Part shown: positions 54,640 to 60,787 of the stretch, one piece after another
Numbering within the stretch: the stretch's first letter is position 1
Layout of the letters: the number at the start of each line of letters is the position of its first letter
Program-made: the position numbers and the translations under genes
The notes under the pieces: generated by a model
The model's input: only the letters and a program-made list of their open reading frames with translations
The model's database searches: none
Told to the model about the DNA's origin: nothing
From: CAZYXZ01 sp964651395
GTDB lineage: Bacteria > Actinomycetota > Actinomycetes > BP-191
Reading direction: 5' to 3'
Assembly: GCA_964651395.1 (NCBI GenBank)
Contig: CAZYXZ010000008.1
Location: 1-60,787 of the forward strand
Length of the DNA stretch: 60,787 bases

Positions 54640-55602
54640 GTGACTGACGGATCGGCCCGTCCGGACGAACTCCGGGCGGTGCCGGTCCGTCATGTCGGTC
54701 GGTGGATCGGCACCGCCGTGGTGCTCGTGCTGGTCGCGATGTTCGTACACATGCTCCTCACGAACGATGCGTTCCAGTGGCGCTTCATGGCCGAGAACAT
54801 GTTCCGGCGCCCGGTGCTGATCGGCGTCCGTACGGTGCTGATCCTGACGGTGCTGTCGATGGTCGCCGGTGTCGCGCTCGGCGTCGTTCTCGCCGTCATG
54901 CGCCTGTCACCGAATCGCGTTCTGTCGTCGATCGCCTGGACATACACGTGGTTCTTCCGGGCCGTTCCGCGGATCGTGCTGTTGACGATCTGCGGCAACC
55001 TCGGAGTGTTCTACGCGCGCTACGACATCGGGCTGCCGTTCGACCGGCAGCTGTTCGACCTGTTCGGCTTCCAGTCGATCGACGGCCGGGTCTTCGGGAT
55101 GGACGCCCGCGACATCCTCAAGCCCTTCATCGCCGGCTTCATCGGGCTTGCGCTCTCGGAGGCTGCCTACATGGCCGAGATCGTCCGCGCCGGACTGCTC
55201 GCGGTCGACCCGGGCCAGACCGAGGCGGCCTCCGCGCTCGGCATGAGCCGGCTGCTCGGCCTGCGCCGCGTGGTGCTGCCCCAGGCGATGCGGGTCATCC
55301 TGCCGCCGACCGGCAACGAGACGATCGCCATGCTCAAGGACACGTCGCTGCTCAGTGCTGTACCGCTCTCGTCGGAGCTGTTCTTCCAGCTGAGCGCGGT
55401 GGGCAACAGGACCTTCCGACCGATCCCGATGTATATCGCCGCCTGCATCTGGTACGTCGCCTTGTCCAGCGTGCTCATGGTCGGCCAGTACTTCCTCGAG
55501 CGACGGTTCGCCCGCGGCTTCGACGGCCGCGGCGGCGGCGACCCACAGGCGGTCGCGGCGGCCGCCGCCTTCCATGCGGCGCATGCCGGCGGTGCCCATT
55601 GA
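54640..55602 (+). CDS. Polar amino acid ABC transporter permease
   Basis: The 320-residue protein has five to six hydrophobic helices. The EAA loop is EAASALGMSRLLGLRRVVLP, and the segment ALSEAAYMAEIVRAGLLAVD is typical of HisM-type permeases. The GTG at 54640 is the safest start. A CTG at 54619 would overlap the previous stop as CTGA and add seven residues, in line with other overlaps in this window. It probably works as a homodimer, since no second permease gene is present. Confidence 0.92.
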   Translation: MTDGSARPDELRAVPVRHVGRWIGTAVVLVLVAMFVHMLLTNDAFQWRFMAENMFRRPVLIGVRTVLILTVLSMVAGVALGVVLAVMRLSPNRVLSSIAWTYTWFFRAVPRIVLLTICGNLGVFYARYDIGLPFDRQLFDLFGFQSIDGRVFGMDARDILKPFIAGFIGLALSEAAYMAEIVRAGLLAVDPGQTEAASALGMSRLLGLRRVVLPQAMRVILPPTGNETIAMLKDTSLLSAVPLSSELFFQLSAVGNRTFRPIPMYIAACIWYVALSSVLMVGQYFLERRFARGFDGRGGGDPQAVAAAAAFHAAHAGGAH

Positions 55603-56360
55603 CCGAGATGGTCCGGGCAGAGGGGTTGCACAAGTCGTTCGGTCGGCTCGAGGTGCTCAAGGGCATCGACCTTGACGTGCCGAGCGGAGCCGTCACCGTC
55701 CTCGTCGGGCCGTCCGGCTCGGGGAAGACCACATTCCTGCGTTGCATCAACCACCTCGAGAAGATCAGCTCCGGCCGGCTCTACGTCGACGGCGAGCTGG
55801 TCGGGTACAAGCAGGTCGGCGACAAGCTCTACGAGCTGCGCGACCGCGAGGTGGCCCGCAAGCGCACCGAGATCGGCATGGTGTTTCAGCGCTTCAACCT
55901 GTTCCCGCACATGACCGCGCTGGAGAACATCACCGAGGCGCCGTGCCGAGTGAAGAAGCTGCCGCTGGCGCAGGTGCAGAAGAAGGCCCACGAGATGCTC
56001 GAGCGGGTCGGCCTGGCCGAGAAAGGCAACGCCTACCCGGCGCAGCTCTCCGGCGGGCAGCAGCAGCGCGTCGCCATCGCCCGCGCGCTCGCGATGGAGC
56101 CGAAGCTCATGCTCTTCGACGAGCCGACGAGCGCGCTCGACCCGGAGCTGGTCGGCGAGGTGCTCGACGTCATGAAGGACCTGGCCAAGGACGGGATGAC
56201 CATGGTCGTGGTCACCCACGAGATGGGCTTCGCGCGCGAGGTCGGCACCGAGCTCGTGTTCATGGACGAGGGTGTCGTGGTCGAGCGGGGCAAGCCCACT
56301 ACGGTGTTCAAGAAGCCGCAGCACCCGCGGACCAAGGCCTTCTTCTCCAAGATCCTGTAG
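55599..56360 (+). CDS. Polar amino acid ABC transporter ATP-binding protein
   Basis: The TTG at 55599 overlaps the permease stop (TTGA); an ATG at 55608 is the alternative. The 253-residue ATPase has Walker A GPSGSGKTT, Q-loop VFQRFNLFPHMTALEN, signature LSGGQQQR, Walker B LMLFDEPTSALD and switch His in VVVTHEMGFA. It drives the amino acid importer with the two genes upstream. Confidence 0.97.
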   Translation: MTEMVRAEGLHKSFGRLEVLKGIDLDVPSGAVTVLVGPSGSGKTTFLRCINHLEKISSGRLYVDGELVGYKQVGDKLYELRDREVARKRTEIGMVFQRFNLFPHMTALENITEAPCRVKKLPLAQVQKKAHEMLERVGLAEKGNAYPAQLSGGQQQRVAIARALAMEPKLMLFDEPTSALDPELVGEVLDVMKDLAKDGMTMVVVTHEMGFAREVGTELVFMDEGVVVERGKPTTVFKKPQHPRTKAFFSKIL

Positions 56361-56370
56361 AGGACACCCG

Positions 56371-56964
56371 TTGCAGGTTGCCGAGCTCCGCATCCCGGGC
56401 GCGTGGTCGTTCACGCCCGTGCAGCACGCCGACGACCGCGGTGTCTTCCTCGAGTGGTACCGCCACGAGATCGTCGCGGCGACCGTCGGCCACCCGCTCT
56501 ACCTGGCGCAGGCCAACCACTCCGTGTCGAAGCGCGACGTCCTGCGCGGCATCCATTTCGCCCAGGTGCCGCCCGGCCAGGCGAAGTACGTCTACTGCCC
56601 GCGCGGCGCCGTACTCGACTTCGTCATCGACATCCGACCCGGGTCGCCGACCTTCGGCGAGTACGACGTGGCGCAGCTCGACGACGTGGACCGCCGCGCC
56701 GTCTACGTCAGCGAGGGCCTCGGCCACGCTTTCGTCTCGCTGGCCGACGACTCGGTCGTCGCCTACCTGTGCTCCGCGTCGTTCAACCCCGACCGGGAGC
56801 ACGGGATCAACCCGATGGACCCGGACCTGGCGATCGACTGGCGCGTCGAAGCGCCGCTGCTGTCGCCGCGCGACGCCGCCGGCCCGTCGCTGAAGGAAGC
56901 CGAGGCGGCTGGTGTGCTGACCACGTACGACGAGTGCGTCGCCTACACGGAGTCGCTGCGGTAG
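56371..56964 (+). CDS. RmlC-like dTDP-4-dehydrorhamnose 3,5-epimerase family protein
   Basis: The TTG at 56371 follows GAGGA. The 197-residue cupin has QANHSVSKRDVLRGIHFAQV with the catalytic His62, YCPRGAVLDFVIDIRPGSPT and YVSEGLGHAFVSLADDSVVA. These correspond to RmlC's active-site strands. It epimerises a dTDP-4-keto-6-deoxysugar, usually toward dTDP-L-rhamnose. No rmlA, B or D lies here, so it may be a second copy or serve another NDP-sugar. It is 10 bp after the ABC genes. Confidence 0.85.
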   Translation: MQVAELRIPGAWSFTPVQHADDRGVFLEWYRHEIVAATVGHPLYLAQANHSVSKRDVLRGIHFAQVPPGQAKYVYCPRGAVLDFVIDIRPGSPTFGEYDVAQLDDVDRRAVYVSEGLGHAFVSLADDSVVAYLCSASFNPDREHGINPMDPDLAIDWRVEAPLLSPRDAAGPSLKEAEAAGVLTTYDECVAYTESLR

Positions 56965-56969
56965 GGCGG

Positions 56970-57710
56970 CTAGTGCTGGAAGAGCACTTCCCAGAGGACC
57001 TCGAACGCGACCCACAGGACGACGCCGGTGATGATGGCGTCCTTGTGCGTGTCGTAGATCTTGTTGAGGCCACCGGGTGCCGTGCCGCCGATGACGCCCA
57101 GGGCGTTCAGCTCGAGGAACGCGATGACGATCAGGGCGATCACCCAGTACAGACCGGTGTTGTCCAGCGCGAAGAGGCCGGAGAAGTGACTCGTCGCGAC
57201 CATGAACCAGACCACGGAGATCGAGAAGATCGTGTTCTGCCGCGACGCCATCGCGCCCTTGCGGGCCGCGCCGGCCGCGGCCGGGTCGGGCTCCTTGCCG
57301 GCGGCGACGCCCTGCGCCGAGGCGATGACGATCTTCTGGTTCGGCCAGATCACCAGCCAGACGTTGAGGAGCATGATCGTCGCCATGATGGCGCCGGTCA
57401 CGATGCTCACCCCGCGGGAGCCCTCGAGGTAGTTGATCTCGCCGTTGCCGATGTCGCTGTACTGCTTCGCGAACAGGCCGACCAGTGCGAGCCCGGACAG
57501 GAACGTGATCATCGCGCCCCAGCGGAACCACCACAGCGCGCGCGGCACGAGCTTGCTGATCGCGTCGGTGCGCGCGGACGCCTCGAAGTCGGCGAACGAG
57601 GGCACCTGCACGAAGTTGAAGTAGTAGAGCAGCCCGATCCAGGTGATGCCGGCGAGGACGTGGACCCAGCGCGACAGAATGAGCGCGCCATCCAAGCTGA
57701 AGAGCTCCAT
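56970..57710 (-). CDS. PuuD-like membrane urate hydroxylase (Urate_ox_N)
   Basis: The 246-residue membrane protein has about six to seven helices. The opening is LSRWVHVLAGITWIGLLYYF, followed by FNFVQVPSF, WWFRWGAMITFLSGLALVGL and NVWLVIWPNQKIVI, matching the membrane domain of PuuD. The C-terminal cytochrome c domain of proteobacterial PuuD is missing. It may oxidise urate with an external electron acceptor, or have another role. The ATG has GGGAGG upstream. TACCGT (57753-57748, minus strand) may be its -10. No other purine gene is near. Confidence 0.8.
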   Translation of the reverse strand: MELFSLDGALILSRWVHVLAGITWIGLLYYFNFVQVPSFADFEASARTDAISKLVPRALWWFRWGAMITFLSGLALVGLFAKQYSDIGNGEINYLEGSRGVSIVTGAIMATIMLLNVWLVIWPNQKIVIASAQGVAAGKEPDPAAAGAARKGAMASRQNTIFSISVVWFMVATSHFSGLFALDNTGLYWVIALIVIAFLELNALGVIGGTAPGGLNKIYDTHKDAIITGVVLWVAFEVLWEVLFQH

Positions 57711-57781
57711 GTGCGGCCTCCCGACCAGCGTTTCCCGGACAAATCGGACGGTAGCACTCCGTCGTACCCGGAAGGTGGATC

Positions 57782-58249
57782 TTGATACGCCCAGCCAAGC
57801 CCGGCGACGTGCCGGCCATCGGCGAGCTCATCCTCGAGCTCGCGACGTACGAGAAGGCGCCCGAGCAGGTGCGATCGACACCGGAGCTGCTCACCGCCGC
57901 CTTCTTCGGACCGTCTCCCGCAGCGTTCTGCCACGTCGCGGAGGTCGACGGCGAGGTGGTCGGCATCGCGGTGTGGTTCCTGAGCTTCTCGACCTGGCTG
58001 GGCCGGCACGGCATCTACCTCGAAGACCTCTACGTGCGACCCGAGTACCGCGGTCTCGGCCTCGGCAGGTCGCTGCTCCGGGCGCTCGCGCACATCGCCG
58101 TGCAACGCGGTTACGGACGCGTGGAGTGGGCGGTGCTCGACTGGAACACCTCAGCGATCGACTTCTATCGCGCCCTGGGTGCGCAGCCCAACGACGAGTG
58201 GACGGTCTACCGGCTGGACGAGCCGGCGATGAAGGCGCTGGCGTTCTGA
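57782..58249 (+). CDS. GNAT-family N-acetyltransferase
   Basis: The TTG at 57782 follows AAGGTGGA. The 155-residue protein has LEDLYVRPEYRGLGLGRSLL (acetyl-CoA pyrophosphate loop) and WNTSAIDFYRALGAQPNDEW. This form resembles diamine/thialysine acetyltransferases (SAT-like). It probably acetylates an amine on a small molecule. Its stop overlaps the next start as CTGA. Confidence 0.9.
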   Translation: MIRPAKPGDVPAIGELILELATYEKAPEQVRSTPELLTAAFFGPSPAAFCHVAEVDGEVVGIAVWFLSFSTWLGRHGIYLEDLYVRPEYRGLGLGRSLLRALAHIAVQRGYGRVEWAVLDWNTSAIDFYRALGAQPNDEWTVYRLDEPAMKALAF

Positions 58250-59109
58250 GGGTCGGTCTGGTCCTGGGCGCCGGCGGCGTGGCCGGCCGCGCCTTCCACG
58301 ACGGCGTCCTCGACGCGCTGCGGGAGGTGACCGGGTGGCAGCCCGAGTCCGCCGACGTCGTCGTCGGTACGTCGGCCGGCTCGATCGTCGGCGCGTGGCT
58401 GCGGGCGGACGGCGCCCGGCACCCTGTCGTCCCGAGCGTCGCGCCGGCCGCGGCGCTTCGGCTGCCGGTGCCGGTCAGCGTGCTGGCCGCGACCTTGCGC
58501 AACCCGCTGCGGGCCCGCGTCGGCGTGCTGGCGACGAGCGTCGTCCCGGCCGGCCGGATGCCGCACTACATGCAGGAGCGGCTCGCGGAGCGCTTCGGCC
58601 AGACCTGGCCGGACGACCCACTCTGGCTGGTCGCCGCGCGACGCCGGGACGGGCGGCGGACGGTGTTCGGCCGGGCCGGCGCTCCCGCGACCGATGTCGC
58701 GAGTGCCGTCGCGGCGTCGTGCGCAGTACCGGGCGTCTTCCGACCGATGGTCATCGGTGGGCAGGCCTACATCGACGGCGGCGTGCACTCGCCGACCAAC
58801 GCCGACCTGCTCGCCGGCGAGTCGCTCGACCTCGTGATCGTGAGCTCGCCGATGTCCGCGGCCCGCGTCGGCCTGGGGCGGGAGGCCGGGCCGCGGTGGA
58901 TGTGGCACCGGATGCTCCAGGGCGAGGTGCGCGCGCTGCGCCGCGGCGGAGCGACGGTGTTCGTCATCGAGCCGGACGCGACCGTGCTGGGTCACCTGGG
59001 GCTGGGCGTCACCGACCCGGGCAACACCGACGAGATCACCGAGGCGGCCCGGGTCATGGCCGCCGAGCAGCTGCGCCGCGCCGGGCTGGTGATTCCCGCG
59101 GCGGGCTAG
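58246..59109 (+). CDS. Patatin-like phospholipase with probable CTG start
   Basis: The family N-terminus RVGLVLGAGGVAGRAFHDGV requires a start at codon 58246, which is CTG overlapping the GNAT stop (CTGA). The same frame is open upstream only as a shadow. The 287-residue protein has nucleophile Ser43 in GTSAG and Asp in YIDGGVHSPTN, giving the Ser-Asp dyad. It is clearly paralogous to the patatin at 27500-28474 but lacks that protein's basic N-terminal tail. It is cytoplasmic, acting on phospholipid or acylglycerol. Confidence 0.85.
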   Translation: MRVGLVLGAGGVAGRAFHDGVLDALREVTGWQPESADVVVGTSAGSIVGAWLRADGARHPVVPSVAPAAALRLPVPVSVLAATLRNPLRARVGVLATSVVPAGRMPHYMQERLAERFGQTWPDDPLWLVAARRRDGRRTVFGRAGAPATDVASAVAASCAVPGVFRPMVIGGQAYIDGGVHSPTNADLLAGESLDLVIVSSPMSAARVGLGREAGPRWMWHRMLQGEVRALRRGGATVFVIEPDATVLGHLGLGVTDPGNTDEITEAARVMAAEQLRRAGLVIPAAG

Positions 59110-59125
59110 CGGGCACAGCGCAGCG

Positions 59126-59947
59126 ATGGGTGTCACCTCGATCAGTCCGGCACGTGCCAAGCGTCAGGCGCGCAAGGCCAAGCGCAGCAGCACCGTCGAC
59201 CGACTGGCCCGCCTCGGCCTGGTCTGCCGCGGAGTGGTGTGGGTGACCATCGGGATCCTGGCGCTGCGGATCGCCTTCGGCGACGGTGCGGACGCCGACC
59301 GGTCCGGCGCCATGCAGGCGATCGCGAACCAACCGGCGGGGCGAGTACTGCTCGTGGTCGTGGTCGTCGGGTTCGCCGGCTATGCGGCGTGGCGGTTCCT
59401 CGAGGCCGCCGTGGGCTACGCCGACGACGACGGGCTGGTGCGCAGCGCGAAGCGGCTCGGCTCCGCCGGCCGCGCCGCGGCGTACGCCTACTTCGCGGTG
59501 ATGGCCGCGCGCACCGTGGCCGACGGCAGCGCCGAGCGGGGGCAGGAGGAGGCACTGACGGCACGGCTCATGGAGCAGCCCGGTGGGCGACTGCTGGTCG
59601 GTGGGCTGGGCGCGGCGATCCTGGTGAGCGGTGTCGTCATCGCCGTGCGCGGAGTGCGGAGCGGCTTCATGAAGAAGCTGCATCGGCTGTCCGGCCGCAC
59701 GCGCCGGCTGACCTCGCTCGTCGGCACCGTCGGGCTGCTCGGCCGCGGTGCCGTGTACGCCCTGATCGGTGCCTTCGTGCTGGCGGCCGCCGTCCGCTAC
59801 GACGCGCAGGAGAGCAAGGGCCTCGACCAGACCCTGGAGACGTTGTCCGGTCAGCCGTTCGGCCGCGCCCTGCTGACCCTGGCCGCCGTCGGGCTCATGG
59901 CCTACGGCGCGTGGTCACTCCTCGAGGCGCGCTACCGCAAGATCTAG
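59126..59947 (+). CDS. DUF1206 membrane protein
   Basis: The 273-residue protein has a basic N-terminus (ARAKRQARKAKRSS) and six hydrophobic helices in three repeated pairs. Each repeat has a short ARLGLVCRGVVWVTIGILAL / RLGSAGRAAAYAYFAV / VGLLGRGAVYALIGAFVLAA segment and a partner helix, the DUF1206 pattern. Function unknown. It follows the patatin gene by 16 bp. Confidence 0.88.
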   Translation: MGVTSISPARAKRQARKAKRSSTVDRLARLGLVCRGVVWVTIGILALRIAFGDGADADRSGAMQAIANQPAGRVLLVVVVVGFAGYAAWRFLEAAVGYADDDGLVRSAKRLGSAGRAAAYAYFAVMAARTVADGSAERGQEEALTARLMEQPGGRLLVGGLGAAILVSGVVIAVRGVRSGFMKKLHRLSGRTRRLTSLVGTVGLLGRGAVYALIGAFVLAAAVRYDAQESKGLDQTLETLSGQPFGRALLTLAAVGLMAYGAWSLLEARYRKI

Positions 59948-59953
59948 CCGGTG

Positions 59954-60787
59954 CTAGCGCGGCGCGAGCCGGTCGTACTGCGCCTTGGCGATCTTGCCGA
60001 GCGCTCGCCCGTCGGCCACGGACGGTCGCGTCGCGAGGTACTCGAAGATGCTGACCGAGAAGTGGCCCTTCACGAACACGATGGTCATCACGAACGAGCC
60101 GTCGGTGCGCTGCGGGTAGAACAGGCCCAGCGACCCCGGCAGGTCCGGCACCGCGAACGGCTTGGCGTCGGTCTGCGCCGCCGCGCTGTCCAGCAGTGCC
60201 TGGCGGGCCGCCGCGCCCTCGGTCTCGAAGTCCTTGTCGAAGGTGGAGAGCCAGATGGCGATGCGCGTACGCCGGTCCGGCGTCTCCCACTGGCGCACGT
60301 AACCCTGCCGGAAGCCGTGGCTCTCGTAGCTCTCGGTCAGCTTGCCGTCGCTCAGTGAGCTGAGCTTGGCCAGGTCCAGCGCGCCCGAGACGCCTTGCGT
60401 CTCGCTGTCGGCGACCTGCGTCATCCCCTCCGGCGCGACGAACAGCGCCTGCAGGTCGATGTCGGGTGCGGCGTCGTGGCGGCGGCTCTCCTCCACTGAG
60501 ATGTAGACGATGACGGCCGCGGCGGCGATGGCGAGCAGGGACAGCAGCACCGCCCAGGCCGGGGGTCGCTCACGACGGCGGCGCCGCCGCGGCCGCTCGG
60601 CGGTCTCCGGCTCCGCCGGAGCTACCTCGGCCTCGACGAACTCGTACTCGTCCTCCTCGACAGCAGCGTCCGGCCACGTGGTAGGCGCCTGCGGCGGGGC
60701 GGGCACCGGCTCGGGCGGCGCCTCCGGGGCGGCGGGCGGAGCGCCGGCCATGGCGGCGAGCTCCAGCGTGGCGGCGTCGAAGACGTG
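59954..60787 (-). CDS. Membrane protein of unknown function with Pro/acidic N-terminus, possibly 5'-truncated
   Basis: An ATG at 60751 gives 265 residues. The frame stays open to the window edge, with twelve more codons (HVFDAATLELAA), so the true start may be outside. The N-terminal 50 residues are Pro/Ala/Glu-rich, then PRRRRRRER, one helix (WAVLLSLLAIAAAAVIVYI) and an outer domain of about 180 residues. That domain contains LQALFVAPEGMTQVAD, GFRQGYVRQWETPDRRTRIAIW and VMTIVFVKGHFSVSIFEYLA. The layout is that of an actinobacterial membrane-anchored surface protein. No family is recognised. Confidence 0.7.
   Translation of the reverse strand, partial: HVFDAATLELAAMAGAPPAAPEAPPEPVPAPPQAPTTWPDAAVEEDEYEFVEAEVAPAEPETAERPRRRRRRERPPAWAVLLSLLAIAAAAVIVYISVEESRRHDAAPDIDLQALFVAPEGMTQVADSETQGVSGALDLAKLSSLSDGKLTESYESHGFRQGYVRQWETPDRRTRIAIWLSTFDKDFETEGAAARQALLDSAAAQTDAKPFAVPDLPGSLGLFYPQRTDGSFVMTIVFVKGHFSVSIFEYLATRPSVADGRALGKIAKAQYDRLAPR

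Overview
The window is very GC-rich, densely packed bacterial DNA. It carries markers typical of Actinomycetota: the fused 2-oxoglutarate decarboxylase/dehydrogenase Kgd, WS/DGAT acyltransferases, small actinobacterial families (DUF3052, DUF6104, DUF6912-like), an actinobacterial-type Tad pilus locus, and frequent GTG/TTG (probably also CTG) starts. A methyl-accepting chemotaxis protein suggests a motile relative. The genus cannot be fixed from sequence alone. Two runs of exactly 10 N (22057-22066 and 45430-45439) show that this is a scaffolded draft assembly. I count 54 protein genes. I see no tRNA, rRNA, CRISPR array, transposase, integrase or phage gene. No gene-free stretch exceeds 300 bases.

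Layout. 1-9.9 kb: a truncated membrane glycosyltransferase with an unusual domain fusion, a secreted subtilase, a WS/DGAT gene overlapping an SCP2-alpha/beta-hydrolase gene, a secreted glycoside hydrolase, a proline-repeat membrane protein and a secreted protein of unknown function. 9.9-14.4 kb: a seven-gene Tad/Flp pilus operon on the minus strand with a recognisable promoter. 14.5-23 kb: an FAD oxidoreductase overlapping a chemotaxis receptor, a 1312-residue M6 metalloprotease with a C-terminal LPSTG sorting signal, and a DUF3352-like protein broken by an assembly gap. 23-31.6 kb: a minus-strand run of eight genes covering tryptophan and proline catabolism (TDO, P5C dehydrogenase), a secreted hydrolase, and lipid genes (patatin, WS/DGAT, HAD phosphatase, APH-like kinase). 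The APH gene is divergent from an ACAD10/11-like acyl-CoA dehydrogenase, so together they form a split version of the animal ACAD10 architecture.

32.8-41 kb: a membrane protein, a TIGR03086/DUF3052/phytoene-dehydrogenase-like operon, two tandem paralogous P450s, a hydrolase and a second acyl-CoA dehydrogenase. 41.1-45.4 kb: kgd followed by DUF6104 and DUF2231 genes. 45.4-53.5 kb: an inverted-repeat intergene containing an assembly gap, a CocE-like hydrolase, an aldehyde dehydrogenase, a GT1-like glycosyltransferase whose start abuts a 158-bp palindromic element, a PQQ-type sugar dehydrogenase, EthD and SDR genes, and malic enzyme. 53.7-60.8 kb: a complete polar amino acid ABC importer, an RmlC-like epimerase, a PuuD-like urate hydroxylase, a GNAT, a second patatin, a DUF1206 protein and a 5'-open membrane protein.

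The overall theme is lipid and acyl-CoA turnover plus secreted hydrolases and cell-surface functions. Two organisational features stand out. Coupled genes overlap through NTGA (ATGA, GTGA, TTGA and apparently CTGA). Five of eleven convergent pairs end in a shared CTAG.
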